64,000 nt of DNA from Limosilactobacillus oris (GCF_025311495.1 NZ_CP104398.1:186001-250000); one strand, 5' to 3'. Positions 26,396 to 35,221 are shown, counted from the stretch's first letter. Numbers and translations: made by a program. Notes: a model not told the origin generated them from the sequence alone.

Positions 26396-26755
26396 GTGCT
26401 AGTACGGTACCGAAAGGATTATGAAAAAATTGCGATGGGCCTGCTATCCCTGGTCCCCGACCTGCGAAATTATGGCCGGTTTACGGATGAACTGACGGGG
26501 GCGTTAACTGCGGGCTACCCCGTTTACCTGTGGAAGGATGCCGAGGATAACCACTTCATTGCAATCGCGATTGTGGAGGAGGGGACCGATTACCTGCTTT
26601 TACGGCAGCTTTCGTTTACCCCGAGTGAGCGGTCTGGCAAGAATGTCTTTGCCCTTTTGACCGCTCTCCAGGACCAGTATCCGGGGAAACGGTTAATGGG
26701 GACCCTCAAGAACCAGTCGCTAATTACCAATTGGGAGCAGTTTAATGAGCACTAA
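26396..26755 (+). CDS. ribT: RibT-like acetyltransferase-fold protein
   Basis: A 119-residue protein whose first 20 residues (LVRYRKDYEKIAMGLLSLVP) match B. subtilis RibT, the last gene of the riboflavin operon and a GNAT-like protein of unclear function. In B. subtilis ribT lies just upstream of scpA-scpB, and the same holds here, although no riboflavin-synthesis gene is present. The start is GTG at 26396, preceded by GAGGAG. It overlaps scpA by 11 nt, so it is coupled to it. The usual GNAT acetyl-CoA loop is not clearly visible. Confidence 0.82.
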   Translation: MLVRYRKDYEKIAMGLLSLVPDLRNYGRFTDELTGALTAGYPVYLWKDAEDNHFIAIAIVEEGTDYLLLRQLSFTPSERSGKNVFALLTALQDQYPGKRLMGTLKNQSLITNWEQFNEH

Positions 26756-27521
26756 ACCAGTTACGGAACATCCATACCAGCCAACAATTAAAATTGCCGA
26801 TTTCGAGGGCCCACTGGACTTGCTCCTGCACCTTATTCGGGAAAATAAGATGGATATTTATGATATTCAGATTGCCCGCATTACTAGTCAGTACCTAGAT
26901 TTTTTGCACCAGCAACAGGCTCACCAGCTGGAGATTGCTGGTGATTATTTCGTGATGGCGGCGACTTTGATGAATATCAAAAGCCAGTTGCTCTTACCCC
27001 AACCGAGCGAACCGGATGAAGAGGCTGAGGAGCTGCCGGATCCACGGGAAGAGCTGGTTGAGCAATTACTGGAATACCAGCGGTACAAGAAGGCGGCAGA
27101 CCAGTTAAAGGATAAAGAAAATTTGCGCCAGCAGGAGTACACCCGTCCCGCCATGCACGTTCCCCGGGAGCTGATTAGTGCCCACGTGGAACCAGGGGTG
27201 ACGGTCGACCAGCTTCAGGCGGCCTTTGTGGAAGTATTAAAAAAGCACCGGCTAGCTCAGCCGCTGGTTGAAACGGTTGCAACCGAAAAGGTTAGTGTGG
27301 CCGAAAGAATGGCTGCGGTGGTCAAGCAGGTGAAGGCCGGGCCGGTCCAGTTTACCGCCCTGTTTGCTGGTGATCGCAGTCGTGACCAGTTAGTGACGAC
27401 TTTTATTGCGGTCTTGGAATTAAGCAAGGACCAACGGATTGCGGTGCAGCAGGCGGAACTGTTTGGCCCGATTATTTTAGTGAAGGGAACGCGAATTGAT
27501 GACGAAGATACAAGCAAGTAA
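26745..27521 (+). CDS. scpA: Segregation and condensation protein A
   Basis: A 258-residue kleisin that bridges the SMC heads and organises the chromosome with ScpB. The N-terminus IKIADFEGPLDLLLHLIREN is diagnostic, followed by IYDIQIARITSQYLDFL. A central acidic linker (PDEEAEELPDPREELVE) and a C-terminal winged helix (QFTALFAGDRSRDQLVTTFI) complete it. GGGAG inside ribT precedes the ATG. It overlaps scpB by 23 nt. Confidence 0.97.
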   Translation: MSTKPVTEHPYQPTIKIADFEGPLDLLLHLIRENKMDIYDIQIARITSQYLDFLHQQQAHQLEIAGDYFVMAATLMNIKSQLLLPQPSEPDEEAEELPDPREELVEQLLEYQRYKKAADQLKDKENLRQQEYTRPAMHVPRELISAHVEPGVTVDQLQAAFVEVLKKHRLAQPLVETVATEKVSVAERMAAVVKQVKAGPVQFTALFAGDRSRDQLVTTFIAVLELSKDQRIAVQQAELFGPIILVKGTRIDDEDTSK

Positions 27522-28104
27522 CCTGGCCCAAGTGGAGGGCCTGTTATTTATTAGTGGGGATGAGGGTATCACCCTGGGCAATCTTGCTAAAATTACTGGT
27601 TTTATGAAGCCGGCCCTGCGTGAAATGCTGGCTGCTCTCCAAGCCAAGTACGCGCAGGATCAGGACTCGGCACTGATTCTCCTTCAAAGTGCCGATACCT
27701 ACCGCCTGGCGACCAAACAAGCCTTGGCTCCGGTGATCAAGCACTTTTTTGAGGTGCCATTGACGGTGCCGCTTACTACTGCCCTGCTGGAGACCCTCGC
27801 TATCATTGCCTACCGCCAGCCGATTACGCGGTTAGAAATCGATAGCATCCGCGGGGTGCAAAGCTCGGGAGGAATTCAGAAGTTGATGGTACGGGGGCTG
27901 ATTGACACGAAGGGCCGGTTAGATGCCCCTGGGCGGCCGTTTTTGTACATCACGACCGATAACTTCTTGAACTATTTTGGCCTGACCACGCTCGATGAAT
28001 TACCGGCACTGCCAAAACAGGCGGATGCTGATGACGGTGCGCTGAGCGGGGACTTGTTCCTGACGGCGTTGCAGTCACGGGAACGGCATGAGGAGGATGA
28101 GTAA
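27499..28104 (+). CDS. scpB: Segregation and condensation protein B
   Basis: A 201-residue double winged-helix protein that dimerises on ScpA in the SMC complex. Conserved segments are VEGLLFISGDEGITL, LLETLAIIAYRQPITRLEIDSIRGV (in part) and GRPFLYITTDNFLNYFGL. The ATG at 27499 (GAAGGGA upstream) is preferred to a TTG at 27496. Its stop overlaps the rluB ATG by one base. Confidence 0.96.
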   Translation: MTKIQASNLAQVEGLLFISGDEGITLGNLAKITGFMKPALREMLAALQAKYAQDQDSALILLQSADTYRLATKQALAPVIKHFFEVPLTVPLTTALLETLAIIAYRQPITRLEIDSIRGVQSSGGIQKLMVRGLIDTKGRLDAPGRPFLYITTDNFLNYFGLTTLDELPALPKQADADDGALSGDLFLTALQSRERHEEDE

Positions 28105-28820
28105 TGGAACGTTTACAAAAAGTGATGGCGGAGGCCGGCGTGGCGTCCCGGCGGGCGTCGGAAAAGTTGATTGCGACCGGACACGTCCAAGTTAATGGAC
28201 AGACGGTTACCACCTTAGGAACGAAGGTCACCGCTAAGGATAAAATTGAAGTTGACGGGGTCCCGCTTCACCGGGAAAAGCAGGTTTACTATCTGCTGAA
28301 CAAACCGCGGGGCGTGATTTCGAGTGCGCATGACGAAAAGGGCCGCCGGACGGTTGTTGATATCCTCCGGGAGGACGAAATTGAAGAGCGGATCTATCCC
28401 GTTGGCCGTCTGGACTATGACACGACCGGTCTCTTGCTGCTGACTAATGACGGTGCTTTAGCAAACAAGATGATGCACCCTAAGTTCGCGGTTGATAAGA
28501 CCTACGTCGCTAAGGTCAAGGGACTTATCAGTAATGATGACTTGAAGCAATTGCGGACGGGGGTCAAAGTTGATGGCCGGCGAACGAAGCCGGCCAAGAC
28601 CCGGCTGAAGGGCACCGACCGGGAAAAGAAAACGAGTATCGTGCAGCTAACAATCCATGAGGGGCACTACCACCAGGTCAAACGGATGCTGGCGGCAGTC
28701 GGTCACCCGGTGATTAAACTTCACCGTGAGAGTTACGGCTTCCTGAACCTCCAGGGAGTTCAGCCGGGGGACTATCGGGAATTGCGCCCTGAAGAAGTCA
28801 AACGGTTGAACCGCTTGTAG
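28104..28820 (+). CDS. rluB: 23S rRNA pseudouridine synthase RluB
   Basis: A 238-residue RsuA-family pseudouridine synthase. An S4 RNA-binding domain (LQKVMAEAGVASRRASEKLI) precedes the catalytic domain with GRLDYDTTGLLLLTNDG, whose Asp is the catalytic residue, and HEGHYHQVKRML. The family makes a pseudouridine in 23S rRNA near the peptidyl-transferase centre. TAATG coupling to scpB keeps the scpA-scpB-rluB order common in Bacillota. Confidence 0.94.
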   Translation: MERLQKVMAEAGVASRRASEKLIATGHVQVNGQTVTTLGTKVTAKDKIEVDGVPLHREKQVYYLLNKPRGVISSAHDEKGRRTVVDILREDEIEERIYPVGRLDYDTTGLLLLTNDGALANKMMHPKFAVDKTYVAKVKGLISNDDLKQLRTGVKVDGRRTKPAKTRLKGTDREKKTSIVQLTIHEGHYHQVKRMLAAVGHPVIKLHRESYGFLNLQGVQPGDYRELRPEEVKRLNRL

Positions 28821-28963
28821 GCTATAGGCAGGACAGGGACCCCAGCAGGCGAGAGACAGGGAACTGGTTCTTCTCTAGTTTTAAAGGCGGAGTAAGGATG
28901 GTAAAACGGATGAAAAAGGCGAATATCCGCGAAGCAAGGCGTGGTTGCTAGAAGCCATCAGCG

Positions 28964-28992
28964 TTGACACGGCGCGGAAATCTCGCTACAAT
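28964..28992 (+). promoter_or_regulatory. Promoter of FMN riboswitch-ribU
   Basis: TTGACA (28964-28969), exactly 17 nt, TACAAT (28987-28992): nearly consensus. The start would be near 29000, 20 nt before the riboswitch. Confidence 0.85.
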
Positions 28993-29018
28993 GAAAACGT
29001 ACAATATGAACTGATTCG

Positions 29019-29128
29019 TCTTCAAGGCAGGGTGCAATTCCCGACCGGCGGTTACAGCCCGCAACCCGTGTGAACGGTTGAATCTGGTGTAAGTCCAGTG
29101 CCGACAGTAAAGTCTGGTATAGAGAAGA
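29019..29128 (+). promoter_or_regulatory. FMN riboswitch (RFN element)
   Basis: P1 arms TCTTC (29019-29023) and GAAGA (29124-29128) enclose the conserved RFN core: AGGCAGGGTGCAATTCCCG, ACCGGCGGT, and CCAGTGCCGACAGT. FMN binding should favour the downstream terminator (29144-29178) and turn ribU off when flavin is plentiful. Confidence 0.95.
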
Positions 29129-29143
29129 TTTCTATAAAGTAAT

Positions 29144-29180
29144 GCGTTGTTGACTGTAAGCAGTTAACAGCGCCTTTTCT
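29144..29180 (+). terminator. Riboswitch terminator hairpin
   Basis: GCGTTGTTGACT (29144-29155) pairs with AGTTAACAGCGC (29162-29173) with one bulge, followed by CTTTTCTTT. It is the expression platform of the FMN riboswitch. Confidence 0.75.
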
Positions 29181-29226
29181 TTGTGGAAGGGCCAACGAAG
29201 GCAATCTCAATGGAGGTTGTTGATTT

Positions 29227-29805
29227 ATGACAGTATCACATCAGCGTATTCAACGGATGGTTGGCATCGCTTGTTTGGGTGCCTTAGCGTTTATCCTAAT
29301 GATGTTTGAGTTTCCCATCATTCCGGTTGCTTCATACCTTAAAATCGATTTTTCCGATATCCCGGTGTTACTGGGCGGTTACCTCTACGGACCGTTAGCG
29401 GGGGTCGTGGTGGCCTTCATCAAGTGTTTTCTGCACGCGATGGTCAATGGTTTCGCAATCGGTGACCTGATTGGGGTTGGCAGTGACTTCATTTCGTCAT
29501 TAGCGTTGTTATTCCCGTTTTACTATGTCTGGCGGCACCAGGAATGGTCCTTTAAGCGGCAGGCGCTAACGGCCATTCCGCTGGCAACGCTGGTGCTGAC
29601 CGTAGTGATGTCTCTACTGAACCTTTGGGTGATTACACCGCTCTACATGGCGGTTTGGCACTGGCAGTCTTCACTGCCGGTAGCCCAGCTAGTGGCCCTG
29701 GGGGTGTTGCCGTTTAACATTGTCAAGGGCTTGCTGCTGTCGATCGTCTTTATCTTAATCGTTGCTCATCTACGGCAGTGGCTGCAGCGCCACCGGATGG
29801 AATAA
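29227..29805 (+). CDS. ribU: Riboflavin ECF transporter S component RibU
   Basis: A 192-residue membrane protein with about six hydrophobic segments. It is the riboflavin-binding subunit that works with the shared ECF energising module encoded elsewhere. The FPIIPVASYLKIDFSDIPVLLG segment (in part) near residues 28-49 is typical of RibU. The FMN riboswitch upstream makes the substrate secure. The start is ATG at 29227 with GGAGG 10 nt upstream. It is monocistronic. Confidence 0.94.
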   Translation: MTVSHQRIQRMVGIACLGALAFILMMFEFPIIPVASYLKIDFSDIPVLLGGYLYGPLAGVVVAFIKCFLHAMVNGFAIGDLIGVGSDFISSLALLFPFYYVWRHQEWSFKRQALTAIPLATLVLTVVMSLLNLWVITPLYMAVWHWQSSLPVAQLVALGVLPFNIVKGLLLSIVFILIVAHLRQWLQRHRME

Positions 29806-29821
29806 TTACTGACAGGATAGC

Positions 29822-29868
29822 AAGACTTCACTTGCACGGGAAGTGTAGGTGGAGTCTTCTTTCTTTTT
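29822..29868 (+). terminator. Intrinsic terminator after ribU
   Basis: AAGACTTCACTTGCAC (29822-29837) pairs, with wobbles, with GTGTAGGTGGAGTCTT ending at 29858. CTTTCTTTTTT follows. Confidence 0.85.
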
Positions 29869-30023
29869 TGTGGTAAAGTAATTTTGGGACAGGGCCGTTG
29901 CAGGTTGGCAACCGTGCGTCAGCACCATGAGCCTGATTACCGACCGGGTAAACTTTTTGCCCCGAATTACATGGAAACGACCGCTTTTACCGTATTATTT
30001 AAAGGGGGAGGGGGAATGTGGTG

Positions 30024-31064
30024 ATGAATACATACTTACTGCGCTTATGCAGCTACCACCAGCCGCGGCGAGAACGGGTGATTGAGAACGTCCTGGCTAA
30101 TCGGCAGACGGTGTCGACCCTTTTCTGGGCCCAGCATTACGGGATTTTAACCTGGCTCGGTGCGCGGCGCCGCCTCAGCCGGGCGCAATTTGACCAGGAA
30201 GTTGCGGCGTTAATTGGAGCGGGCCTGCTTGAACGCGTCGGTGCTGACGAAATAAAACTGACGGCGGCCGGGGTTAGCTATGAGGAAAGCCAACCGTCAC
30301 CTTACCAGCCCCACTTTTATCCTTGGTACTGGCTTGCCAATACGCAGACCGTTCAGCGACGCCTCCTGCTGGGGTTTCAAGTGGTTTCCGAGCTTGCATA
30401 CCACAACCGTTACTATGCACCCCTCGCCGTTCCCTTTACGGACCAGGAAGCGGTGCGGGGCTGGTTTCGGCACTTTAAATCAGCCCAGTTTGTGCAGGAA
30501 GTATATGCAGAGCTGCACCTCCTTGCTGGTGCCTTGGCTAATGAGGACCAACGCTTGGTGGCGGCATTGGTTAACCGCTTGATTGGTCATAACCAGGCTG
30601 GGTGGACGCTTAACCAGCTAGCTGACCACCTCCAGCTCAGTCCGGCTGATGCCCTGGTTCTTGACCATGATCTGTGGTTAGCCGTTACTGCTTTTTCACG
30701 GCGGACGGCTGGCCCGCTGGCGAGTCTGGCGCGGCCGCTCATTGCGTCAGCACCAATTTCGCGTAGTTGTCAGACAACCGTCCAGCTAGCACGCCAGGGG
30801 CTCGAGCTTGTTAGGATTGCAGAGCGCCGGCGTTTGAAACTGGGAACCGTTCGTGAACACCTCCTGACAGCTGCGATCCTGACGCCCCAGCAGCTTGACT
30901 GGGCACAACTATTGCCAGCAGAGCAGCGGAAATTTTTAGACCATCACTTTCGCGGTGATGCGATCCACTGGCGTTTTCAGGGCTGGAGCGGCGATGAGAA
31001 TAGTGACTTTTATTATTTTCGCCTGTACCAAATTTATAAGGAGTATTCGCAAAATGAATCGTGA
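30024..31064 (+). CDS. YpbB-like helix-turn-helix protein
   Basis: A 346-residue protein resembling B. subtilis YpbB, whose gene directly precedes recQ/recS as here. The C-terminal part (about 245-275: ISRSCQTTVQLARQGLELVR, RLKLGTVREHLLTAAIL) looks like the helix-turn-helix domain associated with RecQ-type helicases. GTG codons at 30018 and 30021 are in frame; ATG at 30024 has better spacing from the GGGGGAGGGGG ribosome site. It overlaps recQ by 11 nt. A role as helicase partner is inferred from context. Confidence 0.82.
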   Translation: MNTYLLRLCSYHQPRRERVIENVLANRQTVSTLFWAQHYGILTWLGARRRLSRAQFDQEVAALIGAGLLERVGADEIKLTAAGVSYEESQPSPYQPHFYPWYWLANTQTVQRRLLLGFQVVSELAYHNRYYAPLAVPFTDQEAVRGWFRHFKSAQFVQEVYAELHLLAGALANEDQRLVAALVNRLIGHNQAGWTLNQLADHLQLSPADALVLDHDLWLAVTAFSRRTAGPLASLARPLIASAPISRSCQTTVQLARQGLELVRIAERRRLKLGTVREHLLTAAILTPQQLDWAQLLPAEQRKFLDHHFRGDAIHWRFQGWSGDENSDFYYFRLYQIYKEYSQNES

Positions 31065-32487
31065 CCGGCTTTACCAAGCATTACAGCAGCACTTTGGCTA
31101 TCAAGAGTTCCGTGACGGCCAGTTGGCAACGATTGAGGCGATTTTAGCGGGGCAGGACACCATGGCAATTCTGCCTACTGGGGGAGGAAAATCGCTGCTT
31201 TACCAGCTTCCAGCCTACCTCCGCCCCGGAATCGTCTTAATTGTTTCGCCGTTGATTTCACTAATGCAAGATCAAGTTGATCGCCTCCACCGCCGTGGCG
31301 AGAAACGGGTCTTGCTGCTAAGCGGCCAGGACCGGCGAACCCGGGACCAGCAATTAAGCCAGCTGGCCTGGGCAAAATTTGTCTTTGCCTCCCCGGAAAT
31401 CCTAGCCAATTCGGCAGTTGCTGCTTGTCTGCGCCGGGCCAATGTTGCCATGCTGACCATCGATGAGGCCCATTGCATTTCCCAGTGGGGCCCAGACTTC
31501 CGGCCGGAATACCTGCTGCTGCGCCGGTTTAGGGAAGAACTGGGGACCCCGCCGACGTTACTGCTGACCGCTACGGCCACCCCACGTGTTCAGGCGGATA
31601 TTATTGCTAAAATGGGCCTGCCAGCTGACGAGGTGACGGTTATCCGGCGGTCAGTCAACCGGGCAAATATTTTTCTGGCAGTCGAGGAACTGGCTTCACC
31701 GGATGAAAAGGCAACCAGGCTGCTCCAACTGGTAAAAGAACTCTCCGGAGCAGGGATTATTTACTTCGCCAGTCGCCGCCTTGCAACGGCGACCGCTGAC
31801 TGGTTGCAAAAGCAAAGCGGATTAGCTGTGGCGGCCTACCATGCGGGGATGCCTGCCGCCGACCGTTTTCGTGTTCAGCAGCAATTCATGGCTGACGACC
31901 TTCAGCTGATTTGTGCCACGAGTGCCTTTGGGATGGGGGTAGACAAGGACGATATCCGCTTCATCATCCACTACCACCAGCCGACCAACCTTGCTGACTA
32001 CGTACAGGAAATTGGCCGGGCTGGTCGTGATGGGCGGCAAAGCGTCGCGGTTTTGCTGACCTGCCCTGGCGATGACCTGCTGGCCCGGCAGCTGACGACC
32101 GTCGACCTGCCGCCGCTCGGCCTGCTGGAAAAAGTTCGTGCGGGGCAGTTGCCACCGGCAGCCTTAGGCAGGAACCACGAACTCTTTACTTTTTACTTTC
32201 GCCAGCACTACACTGCCGACCAAATTGTCGCGGCGTTTAAAAAGCGGCACCGTCAGACCAATCGGCAGTTAGCACAAGTGCAAAAGTACCTGCGCCTCAC
32301 TTTCTGCCGCCGGGCTTTCCTGCTCAATTACTTTGGCGAGCAGGTGGTTGAGCAGGACCGGTGTTGTGACAGTGAAGTTCCCGACTGGCGCAGTCAGTCA
32401 CTCTTGCCGCCCCGGCAGCAGCAGGCCCGCCAGACGGTTAACGATAATTGGGATCAGCACCTCCGGACTTTATTAAATCTTAGCTAA
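31054..32487 (+). CDS. recQ: RecQ-family ATP-dependent DNA helicase (short, RecS type)
   Basis: A 477-residue superfamily 2 helicase with Walker A LPTGGGKSLLYQLP (about 39-52), DEAH box TIDEAHCISQWGPDF (about 137-151), motif III LLTATATP and motif VI QEIGRAGRDGR. It stops soon after the zinc region, so the winged-helix and HRDC domains of long RecQ are absent, as in B. subtilis RecS. The zinc region (CRRAFLLNYFGE, then RCCDSE) has three Cys rather than the usual four. AAGGAG lies 11 nt before the ATG at 31054. Confidence 0.93.
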   Translation: MNRDRLYQALQQHFGYQEFRDGQLATIEAILAGQDTMAILPTGGGKSLLYQLPAYLRPGIVLIVSPLISLMQDQVDRLHRRGEKRVLLLSGQDRRTRDQQLSQLAWAKFVFASPEILANSAVAACLRRANVAMLTIDEAHCISQWGPDFRPEYLLLRRFREELGTPPTLLLTATATPRVQADIIAKMGLPADEVTVIRRSVNRANIFLAVEELASPDEKATRLLQLVKELSGAGIIYFASRRLATATADWLQKQSGLAVAAYHAGMPAADRFRVQQQFMADDLQLICATSAFGMGVDKDDIRFIIHYHQPTNLADYVQEIGRAGRDGRQSVAVLLTCPGDDLLARQLTTVDLPPLGLLEKVRAGQLPPAALGRNHELFTFYFRQHYTADQIVAAFKKRHRQTNRQLAQVQKYLRLTFCRRAFLLNYFGEQVVEQDRCCDSEVPDWRSQSLLPPRQQQARQTVNDNWDQHLRTLLNLS

Positions 32488-32512
32488 AGTTACCTTTTCG
32501 GTTTTTACCAGC

Positions 32513-32542
32513 TAGACAAGGGACAAATTAGTGCGCTACAAT
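32513..32542 (+). promoter_or_regulatory. Promoter upstream of ypbE-like gene
   Basis: TAGACA (32513-32518), 18 nt, TACAAT (32537-32542). The ATG of the LysM gene is 40 nt downstream. Confidence 0.6.
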
Positions 32543-32581
32543 CAAAATGTTAACTTTCAATAGAGGGGAGGGGCATAGCTT

Positions 32582-33163
32582 ATGAGTGAGAAGCGAGAAG
32601 AAAGCCGCCGCCAAAACGATGAATTGTGGGATAAGAAATTTACTGATAATGAAGATTTCGATAGCACCGGCCACCTATCGCGGACGGAACGACGGAAGCA
32701 GGAGGCTCATAGTTCGACCATTACCACTGTTTTAGTGGTCTTAATCATCGTCCTTGCTGCTTCACCACTGATTTTCTGGTTAAACAATAAGCAGTCGTTT
32801 AACCATCCGGCACGGACCGAGCAAACTGCGGCGGTGAGTAGTAAAAAAAAATCAACTCATCGGGTGAGTTCAACCAGCAGTCACCGGTCAGTTAGCAGCA
32901 CTTCAAGGGTCGCCAGCCAAGCTAACAGTTCGACTAACAGCGCTGCCCGGGAGACAATGACGACGAGGCAATCAACTGCCGGTCAAACGGCCTCCAGCAA
33001 CCGGGAACCGGCTGCCAACCGGCAGTACGTGGTTGTGCGTCGGGGGCAAAGTGTTTACCGAATTGCGGCGCAGAACGGGTTAACAGCTCAAGAACTGGCC
33101 CGGCTGAACAATATTTCAATCAATACACCGATTCACCCTGGACAACAGCTTCGGGTACGGTAA
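32582..33163 (+). CDS. LysM-domain single-pass membrane protein (YpbE-like)
   Basis: A 193-residue protein with a charged cytoplasmic N-terminus (about 1-44), one membrane helix (about 45-66, TTVLVVLIIVLAASPLIFWL), a long Ser/Thr-rich linker (about 70-145) and a C-terminal LysM module (YVVVRRGQSVYRIAAQNGLT to the end) that should bind peptidoglycan. It matches B. subtilis YpbE in order and position between recS and cmk. It is probably a wall-anchored membrane protein of unknown function. GAGGGGAGGGG precedes the start. Confidence 0.87.
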   Translation: MSEKREESRRQNDELWDKKFTDNEDFDSTGHLSRTERRKQEAHSSTITTVLVVLIIVLAASPLIFWLNNKQSFNHPARTEQTAAVSSKKKSTHRVSSTSSHRSVSSTSRVASQANSSTNSAARETMTTRQSTAGQTASSNREPAANRQYVVVRRGQSVYRIAAQNGLTAQELARLNNISINTPIHPGQQLRVR

Positions 33164-33191
33164 ATCATTAGGGAGTGGAAAGTTCATTATT

Positions 33192-33878
33192 ATGAAAAAA
33201 GGAATTCAAGTGGCCATTGATGGTCCAGCATCGGCCGGCAAGTCGACGGTCGCTAAACTTGTTGCCAAACGCTTTAACTATGTTTACTGCGATACTGGCG
33301 CAATGTACCGGGTAGTGACGCTCGCAGCCCTTGACCAAGGGATTGCGGTGACGGATTCAACCCGGGTAAGTCAACTCGCCCGGGAAATTAAGATTAGTTT
33401 TGCTCCGGGTGAACCTGAACAGCGGGTTTTCTTAAACGGCCGCGACGTCACGACGGCTATTCGTCAGGGGCGGATCGACAAAAATGTGTCAGCAGTTGCC
33501 GCCATTCCAGCAGTCCGGGAAGAAATGACTAACCAGCAGCGGCAGATTGCTGAAGAAGGCGGGATTGTCATGGACGGCCGCGACATTGGTTCAACGGTTC
33601 TGCCAAACGCTCCCGTCAAGATTTTTATGGTCGCGACCGCTCACGAACGGGCCCGCCGCCGGTACGTCGAAAATAAGGCAAAGGGGATCGCAACTGCTTC
33701 GCTGGAGGAGCTGCAAAAGGAAATTGAATTGCGGGATCAGAAGGACTCTTCACGGAAGGTCTCACCCCTCGTTCAGGCGCCAGATGCGGTCCGCCTTGAC
33801 ACGACTTCCTTAACGATCGACGAAGTTGTTGACCGGATTAGCACGATTATTGAAAAAACTCTCAACGAATTGGCTTAA
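33192..33878 (+). CDS. cmk: Cytidylate kinase
   Basis: A 228-residue P-loop kinase phosphorylating CMP and dCMP. IQVAIDGPASAGKSTVAKLV carries the P loop (about residues 11-19). YCDTGAMYR, DGRDIGSTVLPNAPVKIFM and the lid segment RDQKDSSR are typical. It lies between the YpbE-like gene and the S1-protein gene, the conserved cmk-rpsA order. GGAGTGGAAAG is a loosely spaced ribosome site. Confidence 0.96.
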   Translation: MKKGIQVAIDGPASAGKSTVAKLVAKRFNYVYCDTGAMYRVVTLAALDQGIAVTDSTRVSQLAREIKISFAPGEPEQRVFLNGRDVTTAIRQGRIDKNVSAVAAIPAVREEMTNQQRQIAEEGGIVMDGRDIGSTVLPNAPVKIFMVATAHERARRRYVENKAKGIATASLEELQKEIELRDQKDSSRKVSPLVQAPDAVRLDTTSLTIDEVVDRISTIIEKTLNELA

Positions 33879-33950
33879 ACACTGGAAAAGGGTGAAGTTT
33901 TCTAGTAAAATAGTCATCAGAGTTGATTGTTGCAAGGAGGATTTTTTTTA

Positions 33951-35192
33951 ATGGCTGAAAACAACGAAAACAAGAACGATATGTTAGAAGCGCTTGATAG
34001 CATCGAAACTGTAAAGGTGGGCGATGTTGTCAAGGGTGAAGTATTGGCAATCGATGATGATCGCCAAGCTATCGTTGGTATTAAAGATGCAGGGGTTGAA
34101 GGTGTCGTCCCTGCTAAGGAATTATCAACCAAGCCAGTTGAAGACATCAATGATGCAGTTAAAGTAGGTGACGAATTAGACTTAGTTGTCATCTCTAAGA
34201 TTGGCAATGATAAGGAAAATGGTAGTTACTTACTTTCTCACCGTCGTCTGGAAGCCCGTAAGGTATGGGATGACATTCAGAAGAAGTTTGATGATGGTGA
34301 AACCATCACTGCTAAGGTTACCCAGGCAGTTAAGGGTGGTTTAGTTGTTGATGCTGGAGTACGTGGCTTCGTTCCTGCTTCAATGATCACTGATCACTAC
34401 GTTGAAGACCTGAACCAATTTAAGGGTCAAGAACTGGAATTCAAGATTGTTGAAATCGAACCAAGCGAAAACCGGCTGATCCTTTCCCACAAGGAAATCG
34501 TAAAGGCAGAACACGAACAAGCTGCTGAAAAGATTTTTGCTGAATTACAACCAGGTGACGTGGTTGAAGGTAAGGTTGCCCGGATGACTAACTTCGGTGC
34601 CTTTGTTGACCTTGGCGGCGTTGATGGTTTGGTTCACGTTTCTGAAATTTCCTACGACCACGTTGACAAGCCGTCAGACGTTCTGTCTGCTGGTCAAGAC
34701 GTAAAGGTTAAGGTATTGAGTGTTGACCCTGACCGTGAACGGATTTCACTGTCAATCAAGCAAACTCTGCCTGGCCCATGGGATGACATCGAAGAAAAGG
34801 CTCCTGCTGGCAGCACCCTGACTGGGACTGTTAAGCGTCTGACGAGTTTCGGTGCGTTCGTGGAAGTCTTCCCTGGTGTTGAAGGTTTGGTTCACATTTC
34901 CCAAATCTCCCACAAGCACATCGCTACGCCAGCTGACGTGCTGAAGCCAGGTCAAGAAGTTCAAGTAAAGGTCTTAAACGTTGACCCTGAACGGCAACGC
35001 CTTGGCCTTTCCATGAAGGCTCTTGAAGAACGTCCAAAGGGTGAAGACAGTGACAACGGTGAAAACTACCGTGGCCGTCGTCGTTCTCGGCGGAACAACA
35101 ACCGTTCTGCAATGAGCAACGCCCCTGAAGAAGAAAGTGGTTTCTCAATGGGTGACTTGATTGGTGACCAATTAAAGAACCTGCGGAACTAA
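33951..35192 (+). CDS. rpsA: 30S ribosomal protein S1 homologue
   Basis: A 413-residue protein with four S1 RNA-binding domains, starting at about 16, 103, 186 and 271 (VGDVVKGEVLAID, GETITAKVTQAV, PGDVVEGKVARMTNFGAFVD, GSTLTGTVKRLTSFGAFVEV). This is the short Gram-positive form (YpfD type), not the six-domain proteobacterial S1. An Arg/Asn-rich basic patch (GRRRSRRNNNR) lies near the C-terminus. AAGGAGG precedes the ATG at 33951. Codon use is strongly biased (GTT, CGT, GAA), indicating high expression. A TAAAAT at 33906-33911 may be its -10. Confidence 0.95.
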   Translation: MAENNENKNDMLEALDSIETVKVGDVVKGEVLAIDDDRQAIVGIKDAGVEGVVPAKELSTKPVEDINDAVKVGDELDLVVISKIGNDKENGSYLLSHRRLEARKVWDDIQKKFDDGETITAKVTQAVKGGLVVDAGVRGFVPASMITDHYVEDLNQFKGQELEFKIVEIEPSENRLILSHKEIVKAEHEQAAEKIFAELQPGDVVEGKVARMTNFGAFVDLGGVDGLVHVSEISYDHVDKPSDVLSAGQDVKVKVLSVDPDRERISLSIKQTLPGPWDDIEEKAPAGSTLTGTVKRLTSFGAFVEVFPGVEGLVHISQISHKHIATPADVLKPGQEVQVKVLNVDPERQRLGLSMKALEERPKGEDSDNGENYRGRRRSRRNNNRSAMSNAPEEESGFSMGDLIGDQLKNLRN

Positions 35193-35221
35193 TTTCGCTA
35201 ATTAAAAATTAACTATTAAGG

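Larger units (their letters stand above)
28821..29226 (+). other. Intergenic region rluB-ribU
   Basis: This 406-nt gap contains no gene. A weak hairpin (28851-28882: AGAGA/TCTCT and GAAC/GTTC, then AGTTTT) may end the upstream operon. The ribU promoter, the FMN riboswitch, its terminator hairpin and the ribU ribosome site GGAGG (29212-29216) follow. Nothing else is recognisable at 28885-28960. Confidence 0.75.

Noticed and set aside
30955-31053. Longer N-terminus for recQ
   Set aside because: It would overlap ypbB by 110 nt; AAGGAG and a normal RecQ N-terminus favour 31054.
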